A stretch of DNA of 64,000 nucleotides from Halobacillus litoralis (GCF_020524025.1 NZ_JAIVKN010000004.1:372001-436000); one strand, 5' to 3'; shown: positions 50,247 through 59,164, counted from the first letter of the stretch. Notes: generated by a model not told the origin, from the sequence alone. A program made the numbers and translations.

Positions 50247-51039
50247 GTGTGAGCAATCCTTTTTTGTCAAGATCCTCAATTGCTTCGTGAACGTGATCTA
50301 CAATTGTATTCGCTTTTTCTTTCACTTTCGTATGGGCGGTTGACATGACATAGCTGTGAGGGGTCATCTCAAACATACTTGAATCATTGAAAGAATCTCC
50401 TACACATGCAATTTCATCAGCTTTGATTCCTAATAGATCAATGAGTTGGCGAAGTCCTGTTTGTTTATTAATTGCTTTAGGCATCATATCTACACATGTT
50501 TCATGAGAAATGAAGCTGTCAATTTCCTCCCCAAACATCTGGGCAACTTTCTCTGCAGCAGACATAACGTCTGATTCTTTTCCGTGCAGCGTAATTTTGG
50601 AGGGTGTTACTTTTGTTCCAATCTGTTCATTAAGTTCGGGATTTACAATAATGTCATGGAACATCTGCTCAGAAATCATATCGATCCATTTGCTGTGTTC
50701 TTTTGTATAAGTTTTATCGGCTGTTGAAACCGTTTTGACCATAGGTTCTTGATCAATTGTCTCAATAATCCGCCTGGCTAAATCGTGGTCAAAGGTTTTT
50801 GAATAGACTTCTTGATCTTCAGCATCAAAGACAAAAGCTCCATTCTGACTGACCCGGTGCCCATTGACCCCTACTCTTTTTAATACTTCTATAATTTCAT
50901 GATCCATGCGACCAGAAGCTACTGCCAGAGGCGTGCCCTGTTCAATCATTTTCTTTAGTGCATCAATGTCTTCATTTTTTATATAATGGTCTTCTCCTAA
51001 TAGAGTACCATCGAGGTCTGTAACGAAAAGTTTAATCAT
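50221..51039 (-). CDS. Cof-type HAD-IIB family phosphatase
   Basis: 272 aa from ATG 51039, which follows AAGGAG at 7 bases; the frame stays open upstream. KLFVTDLDGTLLG holds the nucleophile Asp8 and Asp10, VASGRM the second motif, and IACVGDSFNDSSMFEM the metal-binding acid loop, with Lys in KITLHGKESD or AINKQTGLRQLI as motif III. The large C2 cap between motifs II and III marks it as a Cof/YkrA-type sugar- or nucleotide-phosphatase. Its substrate is unknown. It is convergent with recX. Confidence 0.9.
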   Translation of the reverse strand: MIKLFVTDLDGTLLGEDHYIKNEDIDALKKMIEQGTPLAVASGRMDHEIIEVLKRVGVNGHRVSQNGAFVFDAEDQEVYSKTFDHDLARRIIETIDQEPMVKTVSTADKTYTKEHSKWIDMISEQMFHDIIVNPELNEQIGTKVTPSKITLHGKESDVMSAAEKVAQMFGEEIDSFISHETCVDMMPKAINKQTGLRQLIDLLGIKADEIACVGDSFNDSSMFEMTPHSYVMSTAHTKVKEKANTIVDHVHEAIEDLDKKGLLTQKEQAVDI

Positions 51040-51224
51040 CAAATACTCCTTCCAGTTTGTCGATAACCGACTACCTCCATGATTGTACATGACAAAATCG
51101 CTTACACACAAAGGAGAAGTCTCTGTCTTAGCCTAACCACTTGTAAAAAATCCAAATCAAATATAGGATAAAGGTTATGAGATGATTGGAAACGCTTTTA
51201 GAGAGACTTAAATGGGGGACCATT

Positions 51225-52067
51225 ATGGAACAGCAATTAAAGATAAAGAAAATCCTGAATAATAATGTTGTCATTGCTGACCACCCAACCTACGAGGAAG
51301 TGGTATTAATCGGGAAAGGGATCGGTTTTAATAAAGAAAAAGGTGATGATATTTCTTTTGATAAAGCCGATAAGACTTTTCTACTGAGTAATGAAAAGGA
51401 GAAAGAGCAGTACGTCAGTCTTCTGCCGCATATTGATGAGAAACTCATTGATTTTATGAATGACGTACTCCTGCACATAGAGGCGCGCATGGGGCAGGAA
51501 CTCAATCAGCATATTCATGTTGCGCTGACGGACCACTTGGCGTTTGCGATTAACAGGGCTAAGAAGAACTTACAATTCGCTAATCCATTTCTTTTGGAAA
51601 TTGAATCGCTTTATCCGAAAGAATATCAGATCGCCATGGAAGTTGTGACAATGGTCTATGATAAGATGGGAATTCAGTTTCCTGAAGGGGAAATAGGTTT
51701 TATAGCTCTGCATATCCACAGTGCCGTGACAGATAAAACTCTAAGAGAGATTAACAAACACAACCAGTTAATTACGCATTTAGTTGGTCTTGTTGAGGAA
51801 ACGATGGAAGTAGAAATCAATAAAAACAGTGTGGACTATCACCGTCTTGTTCAACATCTCCATCGGGCAATTGACCGGGTTTATCAGGGAGAACATGTGG
51901 GGGATGAAATTCGTTTATCGAAAATGTTGAAAGAAGAGTACCCTGTGTGCTATAATCTTGCATGGAAACTGATTAAAGTGATGCAGAAACAGCTCAATAA
52001 ACCCGTAGATGAATCGGAAGCCATTTATTTAACGATTCATCTGCAACGTTTAACCCATAAATCTTAA
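51225..52067 (+). CDS. glcT: Transcription antiterminator GlcT
   Basis: 280 aa from ATG 51225 (GGGGGAC upstream; the frame opens earlier at a TTG). An N-terminal RNA-binding CAT domain (about 1-58, LKIKKILNNNVVIADHPTYEEVVLIGKGIGF pattern split across strands) is followed by PRD1 (about 66-168) and PRD2 (about 172-276), each with paired His that are phosphorylated by the PTS. When glucose is transported, GlcT binds the RAT hairpin in the ptsG leader and prevents termination. It directly precedes ptsG, with the RAT-terminator between them, exactly as in B. subtilis. Confidence 0.95.
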   Translation: MEQQLKIKKILNNNVVIADHPTYEEVVLIGKGIGFNKEKGDDISFDKADKTFLLSNEKEKEQYVSLLPHIDEKLIDFMNDVLLHIEARMGQELNQHIHVALTDHLAFAINRAKKNLQFANPFLLEIESLYPKEYQIAMEVVTMVYDKMGIQFPEGEIGFIALHIHSAVTDKTLREINKHNQLITHLVGLVEETMEVEINKNSVDYHRLVQHLHRAIDRVYQGEHVGDEIRLSKMLKEEYPVCYNLAWKLIKVMQKQLNKPVDESEAIYLTIHLQRLTHKS

Positions 52068-52071
52068 ACGT

Positions 52072-52178
52072 ACGTGTTACTGACACGATCAGGCATGAGT
52101 ACAAGAAGATGAAGTGGTTATGATAGGGATAAGTATATCCTTTAGTAACCCACATGTTCTGTACTCATGCCTTTTTTA
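52072..52178 (+). promoter_or_regulatory. RAT antiterminator and terminator of ptsGH
   Basis: 52072-52102 closely resembles the GlcT ribonucleic antiterminator of B. subtilis ptsG as I recall it (GTGTTACTG ... ATCAGGCATGAGT). Its 3' half, AGGCATGAGTACA (52091-52103), also pairs with TGTACTCATGCCT (52160-52172) followed by TTTTTT, the terminator. The two structures are exclusive. The promoter is probably inside the glcT end; I could not place it. Confidence 0.9.
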
Positions 52179-52329
52179 TGTCTGTAATTCCATTTATAGA
52201 CATTGCTCTTATCCATAGTAGCTCATTAAAGGCTGTGATCGTTTCAGAAATGTTGTAACCGTTTTATTTTTCTGACAATGGATGCATGGGTAACGCTGTT
52301 GCTTTCACCAAAAATAAGGAGGAATTACT

Positions 52330-54366
52330 ATGTTCAAGAATGCTTTTGGTACTCTACAAAAAGTAGGTAAAGCATTAATGACTCCTGTAGCCCTTTTACC
52401 AGCGGCGGGTATTTTACTTGCTTTTGGTACAAGTTTTGCTCAGGACAGTTTTGTTGATAAAGTTCCGTTCTTTGGAACGGGCTGGGTTCAGACATTGCTG
52501 CAGGTCATGGCTGAAGCTGGTGGTATCGTTTTTGCCAACCTGCCTTTGCTTTTCGCAGTAGGTGTAGCTATTGGTCTTGCTAAAGGGGATGGAGTAGCGG
52601 GTCTTGCTGCTATCATCGGTTATTTAATTATGAACGTTGTTATGGGGGTTCTTGGAAATGTCGATGCTGACATGGTCTCAGACCCTGCTTATGCGGAAGT
52701 GTTAGGAATTCCTACACTACAAACAGGAGTGTTTGGAGGAATCATCGTAGGTATTCTAGCAGCCTCGATGTACAACAGGTTCTTTAATATAGAACTGCCG
52801 CAGTTCTTAGGATTCTTTGCTGGTAAACGCTTTGTTCCGATTATCACAGCTTTTACATCCCTTTTCCTAGGAATCATTATGCTGTGGGTATGGCCTTTTG
52901 CACAAAATGGCCTGAATGCACTTTCTCACTTAATGCTTGAAGGGAATCAAACGGTATCAGCATTCTTCTTCGGATTAATTGAGCGTTCCTTGATTCCGTT
53001 TGGTCTGCACCACATTTTCTATTCTCCATTCTGGTTTGAATTCGGTTCTTACACAAATGCAGCAGGAGAGATTGTCCGTGGTGACCAAACCATCTTCTTT
53101 GAACAATTGAAGGATGGGGTTGAATTTACTGCTGGTACATTTATGGTTGGTAAGTTCCCGTTCATGATGTTCGGTCTGCCAGCTGCTGCTTTAGCTATTT
53201 ATCATACAGCTAAACCTGAACGTAAAAAAGTAGTAGGAGGAATCATGGCATCTGCCGCTTTGACTTCTTTCCTAACAGGGATTACAGAACCAATTGAGTT
53301 CTCATTCCTATTCGTAGCACCAATTCTTTTTGGTATTCATGCTGTGTTCGCAGGTTTTTCCTTTATGATCATGGAAATTCTTGGTGTTAAAATTGGTCAA
53401 ACGTTCTCAGGCGGTCTTATTGACTTTATCCTATTTGGAATCCTGCCAAACCGCACGGACTGGTGGTGGGTAATCATCGTCGGACTTGTCTTCGCTGTGG
53501 TTTACTACTTCGGTTTCCGTTGGGCAATTCTCAAATTTAACCTGGCCACACCAGGACGCGAGGATGAAGGTGAAGATAGTGAAGAAGATGGAGAAGTCGG
53601 TGATCTGCCTTTCGAAATCCTTGAAGCTATGGGCGGTCAGAAGAATATTGACCATCTCGATGCTTGTATTACTAGATTGCGCGTCTCTGTAAATAATAAA
53701 GAAGATGTAAACAAAGCACGACTGAAAAAACTTGGTGCGTCCGGCGTTATGGAAGTTGGAAACAATATTCAAGCTATCTTTGGACCAGTATCCGACACAT
53801 TACGTGGACAAATGCAGGATATTATGGATGGAAAAACCCCTCGTTCCAGAGAAGATGCTTCTGAAATGGTTAATGATACTAAGGAAGCTGAAGCTCCTGT
53901 AACAGAAGGTGATTTGGATTTCGTAAGTCCGATTAAGGGTAATATTATGCCAATTACAGAAGTACCTGACCAAGTTTTCTCAGGGAAAATGATGGGAGAT
54001 GGCTTTGCAATTGAGCCGGTAGATGGTAATATAGTTTCACCGATTAACGGTAAAGTCTTAAATGTCTTCCCTACAAAACATGCGATTGGTCTTCAAGCAG
54101 AAAACGGCATGGAAATCCTCATCCACATCGGTATTGATACCGTTGGGTTGAAGGGCGAAGGCTTCACTGATAAAATTTCTGAAGGTGATGAAGTTAAACA
54201 GGGACAAGCACTGATGGAAGTAGATCTGGACTTTGTGAAAGAAAATGCACCATCTATTGTAACCCCTATTATCTTTACAAACCTTCAGGAAGGTCAATCT
54301 GTTCATATTAAGGCTTCAGGTCAAGTTAACCACAATGATCCAGATATCATTGAAATCACAGATTAA
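52330..54366 (+). CDS. ptsG: PTS glucose transporter EIICBA
   Basis: 678 aa. Domain order EIIC (about 1-395; about ten membrane segments, [13 protein letters not shown] signature), EIIB (about 425-505; phospho-Cys in [13 protein letters not shown]), EIIA (about 545-675; phospho-His in [13 protein letters not shown], partner His in PTKHAIGLQ). It imports and phosphorylates glucose using phosphate from HPr. AAGGAGGAAT precedes the ATG. Expression depends on the GlcT-RAT switch. ptsH follows after 15 bases in the same operon. The CB-A linker is acidic and flexible. Confidence 0.97.
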   Translation: MFKNAFGTLQKVGKALMTPVALLPAAGILLAFGTSFAQDSFVDKVPFFGTGWVQTLLQVMAEAGGIVFANLPLLFAVGVAIGLAKGDGVAGLAAIIGYLIMNVVMGVLGNVDADMVSDPAYAEVLGIPTLQTGVFGGIIVGILAASMYNRFFNIELPQFLGFFAGKRFVPIITAFTSLFLGIIMLWVWPFAQNGLNALSHLMLEGNQTVSAFFFGLIERSLIPFGLHHIFYSPFWFEFGSYTNAAGEIVRGDQTIFFEQLKDGVEFTAGTFMVGKFPFMMFGLPAAALAIYHTAKPERKKVVGGIMASAALTSFLTGITEPIEFSFLFVAPILFGIHAVFAGFSFMIMEILGVKIGQTFSGGLIDFILFGILPNRTDWWWVIIVGLVFAVVYYFGFRWAILKFNLATPGREDEGEDSEEDGEVGDLPFEILEAMGGQKNIDHLDACITRLRVSVNNKEDVNKARLKKLGASGVMEVGNNIQAIFGPVSDTLRGQMQDIMDGKTPRSREDASEMVNDTKEAEAPVTEGDLDFVSPIKGNIMPITEVPDQVFSGKMMGDGFAIEPVDGNIVSPINGKVLNVFPTKHAIGLQAENGMEILIHIGIDTVGLKGEGFTDKISEGDEVKQGQALMEVDLDFVKENAPSIVTPIIFTNLQEGQSVHIKASGQVNHNDPDIIEITD

Positions 54367-54381
54367 AGAGGAGAATGAACT

Positions 54382-54648
54382 ATGGCACAACAAACAATGA
54401 CAATCACTTCAGCGGATGGCGTACACGCACGTCCAGCTACAGCACTTGTACAAGTAGCAGGTAAATATCAATCAGACGTAAACATTGAGTATAACGGAAA
54501 ATCTGTTAACATGAAGTCCATCATGGGAGTTATGTCTCTAGGTATTCCTAATGGTGCAGAAGTAACTTTTAAAGCAGAAGGTTCTGATGAAGAGGAAGCC
54601 GTTAATGCTGTTGTTGCAAAAGCAAAAGAAGAAGGTCTTGGAGAATAA
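54382..54648 (+). CDS. ptsH: Phosphocarrier protein HPr
   Basis: 88 aa. His15 in DGVHARPATALV is phosphorylated by enzyme I; Ser46 in VNMKSIMGVMSLGI is the HPr kinase target, making P-Ser-HPr, the CcpA co-repressor, as in all Firmicutes. GAGGAGAATG precedes the start. The gene is followed at once by a strong terminator and then by an unrelated minus-strand gene; ptsI, which normally shares the operon, is absent from the window. Confidence 0.97.
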   Translation: MAQQTMTITSADGVHARPATALVQVAGKYQSDVNIEYNGKSVNMKSIMGVMSLGIPNGAEVTFKAEGSDEEEAVNAVVAKAKEEGLGE

Positions 54649-54659
54649 AGCTCTATAAG

Positions 54660-54696
54660 AAAGAAGCCTGCCTTTAGTGGCAGGCTTCTTTTTTTA
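54660..54696 (+). terminator. ptsGH terminator
   Basis: AAAGAAGCCTGCC (54660-54672) pairs with GGCAGGCTTCTTT (54679-54691), then T. Confidence 0.92.
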
Positions 54697-54745
54697 TTTG
54701 TTTTTGTTCATGTCTGCACTTCGTTTCGTTAAGAAGAAGCAGTTA

Positions 54746-55405
54746 TTAACGATCAATGATAATTTCACGACGTCCGTCATCTTCCTCGTAGATTTGTGCA
54801 GCCACCACTTCCGGACCTTTTAAACGTTCGGGATGTCCAACATGGTCGGTTTCACTCCAGAACGGTGTATTCATGCCGCCCATATAAACAGCAGTTGCTG
54901 TGATTTTTTCATTTTCCCATTCTTTTTGTAAACTTTCCGTGAAGCCGCGTACAGCGAATTTGCTTGCGCAATAGATGCTTTCATTTTTCTTCCCTCTAAG
55001 ACCTGCTGTGGAAATAATGTTTAACACTCTTCCACCCGTCTGCATCAGCTTAGGTGCAGCTAATTGAGTCATAAGCATGGTACCCTTTACATTTGTTTGC
55101 AGCATTTGATCGATATCCTGGTCACTGTACGTTTGTAGGTCTCCAAAAATTCCGACTCCAGCATTGTTAATGAGCACATCAAGCGATTCTACTCTCTGAA
55201 CAGCACTAGCAATGGAATTATAATTTGTAATATCACATGGGATCACTTCAGCAGATCCACCTGATTTTTTTATGTCATTTTCTACATCACTCAGTGTCTT
55301 TTCGTTCCTTCCAGACAAGATGATATGATTTCCACCTTTCCCGTAGATAAGGGCTAAGGCGCGCCCAAGTCCTGTCCCTGCTCCAGTGATCATAATTCGA
55401 CTCAT
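54746..55405 (-). CDS. Short-chain dehydrogenase/reductase
   Basis: 219 aa from ATG 55405 after GGAGGGAA; the frame stays open upstream to 55444. MITGAGTGLGRALALIYGKG is the cofactor turn, NNAGVGIFGDL the NNAG motif, NIISTAGLRGKKNESIYCASK the Ser-Tyr-Lys catalytic set. The short length is due to a trimmed C-terminus (IYEEDDGRREIIIDR). SDR enzymes reduce carbonyls or oxidise alcohols with NAD(P); the substrate is unknown. It is divergent from yfhH. Confidence 0.9.
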   Translation of the reverse strand: MSRIMITGAGTGLGRALALIYGKGGNHIILSGRNEKTLSDVENDIKKSGGSAEVIPCDITNYNSIASAVQRVESLDVLINNAGVGIFGDLQTYSDQDIDQMLQTNVKGTMLMTQLAAPKLMQTGGRVLNIISTAGLRGKKNESIYCASKFAVRGFTESLQKEWENEKITATAVYMGGMNTPFWSETDHVGHPERLKGPEVVAAQIYEEDDGRREIIIDR

Positions 55406-55500
55406 TCTTATTTCCCTCCGATTCAAAGTTGTTACCGTATTCATTTTGGCTAAATCCTGCTAAAATGTAAAGAAAGGAAGAGAAGCAGGAGGACTGTAAA

Positions 55501-55836
55501 ATGGAACGACGATATAGTGAATTCAATGAACGTGAATTACGGGAAGAGATTGCGCAGTTGACAGAAAAAGCTCAAAAAGCTGAGCAGCTTGGCATGGTGA
55601 ATGAGTATGCTGTCCATGAACGTAAAATCATTATGGCTAAATCTTATATGCTTGACCCAAATGACTTTGCTGCAGGGGAAGTATATCAAATCGATGGAGA
55701 CTACTCACATACCTTTTTTATACAATATATGAACGGGGTTTTTGCCTGGGGCTACAGGCAGAACCAAAAAGGCAGTAAAATCAGTGAAGAAGAAGAGGCT
55801 CTACCTATCTCCATGTTAGGTCAAAAAGTAAAATAA
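55501..55836 (+). CDS. yfhH: YfhH-like DUF1811 protein
   Basis: 111 aa. The N-terminal helix (YSEFNERELREEIAQLTEKA) leads to a helical pair and then an SH3-like beta domain (GEVYQIDGDYSHTFFIQYM, NGVFAWGYRQNQKGSKISEEEEALPISML). This is the DUF1811 family, named YfhH in B. subtilis, of unknown function. Its neighbours (recX on one side, sspK, yfhJ and yfhP on the other) repeat the order of the B. subtilis yfh region, with a glucose PTS block between. Confidence 0.88.
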   Translation: MERRYSEFNERELREEIAQLTEKAQKAEQLGMVNEYAVHERKIIMAKSYMLDPNDFAAGEVYQIDGDYSHTFFIQYMNGVFAWGYRQNQKGSKISEEEEALPISMLGQKVK

Positions 55837-55838
55837 CA

Positions 55839-55866
55839 GAAGCGGGCACCTCAGTGTGCCCGCTTC
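55839..55866. terminator. Stem-loop between convergent genes
   Basis: GAAGCGGGCAC (55839-55849) pairs with GTGCCCGCTTC (55856-55866). The T-run is weak (ATTCATTAG), so termination may be partial. Confidence 0.65.
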
Positions 55867-55871
55867 ATTCA

Positions 55872-56015
55872 TTAGTTTCGTTTTCTCATTTGTATCTCAG
55901 TGATTTGGTCTGCCTGCGTCTGTTCTGTTTCTCCGTTTACACGTTTGCTTAAGTGCTTAATGCTGCGGTGTGATCGGACAGCAGAGGCGTTAGCTTTGAA
56001 ATTACGTTTACCCAT
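55872..56015 (-). CDS. Small YpzG-like spore-associated protein
   Basis: 47 aa, too short for most gene finders. ATG 56015 follows GGGAGGAATTACC. The sequence begins MGKRNFKANASAVRSHRS, and the C-terminal half, VNGETEQTQADQITEIQ then MRKRN, resembles the YpzG-type small proteins of Bacillaceae as I recall them. It overlaps the end of sspK by 8 bases (its ATGGGTAA contains the sspK stop), so the two are translated together and probably expressed in the forespore. Function unknown; basic with no membrane segment. Confidence 0.7.
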   Translation of the reverse strand: MGKRNFKANASAVRSHRSIKHLSKRVNGETEQTQADQITEIQMRKRN

Positions 56016-56181
56016 GGTAATTCCTCCCTACATCATTGACATCCCGGTGACGGGATCTTGCTGCACGTTCCTGCGGCTTATTGTTAATCGTTCCGTCTGG
56101 ACGTTTAGCTAAATATTCACTTTGGTCATCCGGTGCATGTGTCATTTTTACATTAGGGAAATTCTTGGCCTTGTTACGCAT
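56008..56181 (-). CDS. sspK: Small acid-soluble spore protein K
   Basis: 57 aa. MRNKAKNFPNVKMTHAPDD, then YLAKRPDGTINNKPQERA, matches the SspK pattern (RNK-K-FP near the start and KR-DG-IN-PQERM in the middle). SspK is a minor spore-core protein made under sigma G. GAGGAGGGTACC precedes the ATG. Upstream on the minus strand ACATA and TATACTA about 17 bases apart form a plausible forespore promoter, weakly supported. Its position before yfhJ repeats B. subtilis synteny. Confidence 0.85.
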   Translation of the reverse strand: MRNKAKNFPNVKMTHAPDDQSEYLAKRPDGTINNKPQERAARSRHRDVNDVGRNYHG

Positions 56182-56290
56182 CAGGTACCCTCCTCAGGTC
56201 TCAATGAAGAGACAATAGTAGTATATACCGATTCGGCTCTTCTATGTGATAAAATGGAGGAGTAAACATTGCCAAATATGGAGTGATCAT

Positions 56291-56557
56291 ATGAATGAAA
56301 TTTATCAGCGCCTTGCTGAGCGGTTGTATAAGAAGAATGGGCATTTAACGATAGAAGAAGCTTTAACATGGGTTGAACTTCTTTGGGAGGATTTCGAATC
56401 CACACGTGCTAAAGCAGGTCATGATTATCAAGGGAAGCAGCTCACAGAGCAGATTGTCACACAATGGATTGAACATTACGGTCCTAAACTGCATGATTTT
56501 GTAGCGACAAATCCGAAATATAAACAGATGCTTGATAAAAAAAGGAATATTCATTAA
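56291..56557 (+). CDS. yfhJ: YfhJ-like WVELL protein
   Basis: 88 aa from ATG 56291 after GGAGTGATCAT; the longer frame is spurious. The conserved core is YKKNGHLTIEEALTWVELLW then DFESTRAKAGHDY, the WVELL motif that names the domain in YfhJ of B. subtilis. The protein is small, soluble and helical, with unknown function. It is divergent from sspK and convergent with yfhP, in the conserved yfh block. Confidence 0.88.
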   Translation: MNEIYQRLAERLYKKNGHLTIEEALTWVELLWEDFESTRAKAGHDYQGKQLTEQIVTQWIEHYGPKLHDFVATNPKYKQMLDKKRNIH

Positions 56558-56558
56558 G

Positions 56559-56593
56559 AGGAGCCTCTCCAACTTGGAGAGACTCCTTCTTTT
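56559..56593. terminator. Terminator between yfhJ and yfhP
   Basis: AGGAG-C-CTCTCC (56559-56570) pairs with GGAGAG-A-CTCCT (56576-56587), one mismatch, followed by T-rich sequence. Confidence 0.75.
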
Positions 56594-56601
56594 TGTTTCG
56601 T

Positions 56602-57603
56602 TTATGGTTTTGTTTCCATAGGGCTGAGTTTGTTTTGAAGTTTTTCCTCTGTGAAAACCCAGCCTGTATAGGAGTTTAAAATTTTGAGCTGCTCCCCGTG
56701 TTCATCATCAATCTGTGCCAGCGCAACGAAAGGGTATCTTCCACGTGCTCTGTAACGCAAATCGATGAAGCGGACTTCTGTATATTCATCGTGATAACTT
56801 ATCTCATATCTGTACACAGGTGAAAAAGATAAGAATGCTTTAATGTTATGATCAGTAAGAGCTTTTTTTACTACAGGATCTTCATAGTCAATTTCCTTAT
56901 TCGGGAATTCATCCAGAATAGTTAAATGGCCATTTTCTGCTCGACCAACAAAATAATGGGTCGGTGTAGTAATAGCAATGCGCCATACATTTTGTTGAAT
57001 CGTCGGTGATGTGGCGATTTGCGTGACGTGATCGAAATTTTCATGAATAAGCCTGACGAGTTCCCGTTTATCAAAGTATCGTTTTACGTAATAAAGAGCA
57101 ATGACAAAGTAAATAATCAGCCACATAAGTCCCGGACTTGCACCTAAGTTCCAAGCGACAATTCCTGCTAAATGAAGGGTGAAAATATACGGATCAAACG
57201 TATTAATAAACCCATAAGCCACCCATCTATTGGTAATCGGGCGGTAGGCCTGTGTACCGTAGGCATTGAAGATATCTACAAATACATGCAGAATAACAGC
57301 TAAGAACGTCCATAGCCAGAGGTGGAGGAAATTGACCTCCGGTGTAAACAAGTATATGATGCTTGGGATACTGATCCCCCATAGAATAACGGCAGGAATG
57401 GAATGGGTAATTCCGCGATGGTGGCGGATGTATACGGCATTATTTTTTAACTTTAAGACCGTGTCGATATCTGGTGCTTGCGACCCCACTAGTGTTCCTA
57501 TAAGCACAGCATTAAATAAAGCGGGGTCTGAACTTACTAATGGATCCATTGTAGCGATGCCGCCTAATGCGACTCCCATGACCACATGTGTTCCAGTATC
57601 CAA
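56602..57603 (-). CDS. yfhP: Membrane-bound metal-dependent hydrolase, YfhP-like (DUF457)
   Basis: 333 aa. MDTGTHVVMGVALGGIATMD opens the domain; GSQAPDIDTVLKL and VYIRHHRGITHSIPAVILWG carry the metal-binding Asp and His residues of the YdjM/DUF457 family, and VDIFNAYGTQAYRPITN follows. About five transmembrane segments (within 1-190) precede a soluble C-terminal domain (about 190-333) that may be regulatory. B. subtilis YfhP is a transcriptional regulator annotation in some databases; the hydrolase fold is what the sequence shows. It is divergent from mutY. Confidence 0.88.
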   Translation of the reverse strand: MDTGTHVVMGVALGGIATMDPLVSSDPALFNAVLIGTLVGSQAPDIDTVLKLKNNAVYIRHHRGITHSIPAVILWGISIPSIIYLFTPEVNFLHLWLWTFLAVILHVFVDIFNAYGTQAYRPITNRWVAYGFINTFDPYIFTLHLAGIVAWNLGASPGLMWLIIYFVIALYYVKRYFDKRELVRLIHENFDHVTQIATSPTIQQNVWRIAITTPTHYFVGRAENGHLTILDEFPNKEIDYEDPVVKKALTDHNIKAFLSFSPVYRYEISYHDEYTEVRFIDLRYRARGRYPFVALAQIDDEHGEQLKILNSYTGWVFTEEKLQNKLSPMETKP

Positions 57604-57660
57604 CGTATATGCCTCCTTTGGCCAAAATACAACAGTAGATTATCACGAAAGGTGTTTAAA

Positions 57661-58749
57661 TTGAAAAAAACAGAACGAGTTCACCATATCCTTAATGAAT
57701 TTAATGAGAAGTCTTTTCAAAATGATTTGATTCAATGGTTTGAACAGGAACAACGTATACTCCCCTGGAGGGAAAATAAGGATCCTTATCGTGTGTGGGT
57801 ATCAGAAATTATGCTCCAACAAACCAGGGTTGATACCGTCATTCCTTATTTTAATCATTTTTTAGAAAAATTCCCTACACCTCAAGCTTTAGCTGAAGCG
57901 GAAGAACAGGAAGTCTTGAAAGCCTGGGAGGGACTAGGTTACTATTCCCGGGCTCGAAATTTGCAAAACGCTGTCCGCGAAGTGGTTGAAGATTACGACG
58001 GTATCGTACCTTCAGATCCTGAAGAATTAGGTGATTTAAAAGGGGTGGGTCCTTACACAAAAGGTGCAATATTAAGCATAGCTTATGATACACCGGAGCC
58101 TGCTGTTGATGGAAATGTAATGCGGGTCCTCTCAAGGATTCTTCACGTAGAAGATGATATTAGTAAACAGAGTACAAGAAAACTTTTTGAAGAGCTGGTA
58201 AGGGGAGTGATCTCGACTGAAGACCCATCTTCTTTTAACCAGGGATTAATGGAACTGGGGGCTGTCGTATGTACGCCTAAGACCCCTTCCTGCCTCCTGT
58301 GTCCCGTCCAGCAACACTGCCGGGCCTTTGAAAAAGGAATAGAAACGGACCTACCTGTGAAATCATCGAAGAAAAAGCAGAAAAAAATCCCTTATCTTCT
58401 TCTTCTCGTGGAAAATGAAAATGGGGAAGTGCTTATAGAACAGCGGCCTGATCAAGGACTGCTTGCTTCTTTGTGGCAGTATCCAATGGTTCCTCTAACA
58501 GATGTTGACACACAGTCGGTCCCTAATTGGTTTTATGGGGAATATGGTTTGAATATTAAGTTGGGAGAAAAGATCGACAAAATAAAACATGTTTTTTCCC
58601 ACTTAATTTGGGAAATGGATGTCGTTAGAGCAACAGTCGACAGTGGTGATTTAGATTACAAACGAGCTCAGTTTATCAACCCTGAAGATAGGAAGGACTA
58701 CCCATTTCCCGTATCACATCAAAAAGCTCATCACTATCTTAATCAGTAA
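57661..58749 (+). CDS. mutY: A/G-specific adenine DNA glycosylase
   Basis: 362 aa from TTG 57661, after AAAGGTG; the frame stays open upstream through yfhP. MutY removes adenine opposite 8-oxoguanine. The catalytic Glu49 is in VSEIMLQQTRVDTVIPYF, the helix-hairpin-helix LKGVGPYTKGAIL and catalytic Asp in AVDGNVMRVLSRI follow, and the iron-sulfur cluster is bound by CTPKTPSCLLCPVQQHC (Cys-x6-Cys-x2-Cys-x5-Cys). The C-terminal Nudix-like domain (about 230-362) recognises 8-oxoG. It overlaps the convergent yfhS gene by 11 bases. Confidence 0.95.
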   Translation: MKKTERVHHILNEFNEKSFQNDLIQWFEQEQRILPWRENKDPYRVWVSEIMLQQTRVDTVIPYFNHFLEKFPTPQALAEAEEQEVLKAWEGLGYYSRARNLQNAVREVVEDYDGIVPSDPEELGDLKGVGPYTKGAILSIAYDTPEPAVDGNVMRVLSRILHVEDDISKQSTRKLFEELVRGVISTEDPSSFNQGLMELGAVVCTPKTPSCLLCPVQQHCRAFEKGIETDLPVKSSKKKQKKIPYLLLLVENENGEVLIEQRPDQGLLASLWQYPMVPLTDVDTQSVPNWFYGEYGLNIKLGEKIDKIKHVFSHLIWEMDVVRATVDSGDLDYKRAQFINPEDRKDYPFPVSHQKAHHYLNQ

Positions 58750-58963
58750 CCCAATGAGTGCCGCTGGTCCAGGTAGCTTCGTCCTGGCTGAGACCACCGC
58801 GGCGCTTTATTTCTTCATTGATTTCCCTCAGTAGTGTAACACCCTCTGCATTTAAATATGGAGAAGACTGCGAAAGAGCGTAGTGGAAATAACCAAGTTC
58901 CTTCTCCTGCCATTCTTGTTTTGGTTCCATCGTTAAAGCGGCTAAATCTCTGCCTACATACAT
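58739..58963 (-). CDS. Small YfhS-like protein
   Basis: 74 aa from ATG 58963 after GGAGGTCGAAGT; an earlier Met lies inside the ribosome binding site. MYVGRDLAALTMEPKQEW, YFHYALSQSSPYLNAEGVTL and REINEEIKRRGGL form a compact helical protein. Its place directly after mutY, convergent with it, matches yfhS of B. subtilis as I recall. The function is unknown. The two genes overlap at their 3' ends by 11 bases, so no terminator can separate them. Confidence 0.7.
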   Translation of the reverse strand: MYVGRDLAALTMEPKQEWQEKELGYFHYALSQSSPYLNAEGVTLLREINEEIKRRGGLSQDEATWTSGTHWVTD

Positions 58964-59038
58964 ACTTCGACCTCCTTCCATGTCCTTAATTTATGTACAA
59001 ATCACGCGCTCATACATCTTTAAACCTCACTAAAACTA

Positions 59039-59066
59039 TGTAATAAAGCTGTAAAGTAAATGTAAC
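59039..59066 (+). promoter_or_regulatory. WalR (YycF) binding array
   Basis: Three hexamers TGTAAT (59039-59044), TGTAAA (59050-59055) and TGTAAC (59061-59066) are spaced by exactly five bases each. The WalR consensus is TGTWAH-N5-TGTWAH, so two overlapping dimer sites can be read. They lie about 190 bases before a cell-wall hydrolase gene. Confidence 0.75.
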
Positions 59067-59135
59067 CTTTGTTGGAAATCCTTGCTATGACTAGGTTTGG
59101 GGGGGTTTGTTGGGTTTTGTAGAAGTTTTAGAGTA

Positions 59136-59164
59136 TTTACAAACTATTGTCTTTTGTGAATAAT
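59136..59164 (+). promoter_or_regulatory. Promoter of the LysM-NlpC/P60 gene
   Basis: TTTACA (59136-59141), a 17-base spacer and AATAAT (59159-59164), about 60 bases before the start codon. Confidence 0.6.

Noticed and set aside
52200-52320. A cre (CcpA) site at TGTGATCGTTTCAG before ptsG
   Set aside because: Spacing and bases deviate from the 14-base consensus at several positions, and it lies after the terminator where a roadblock would be needed; too weak to list.
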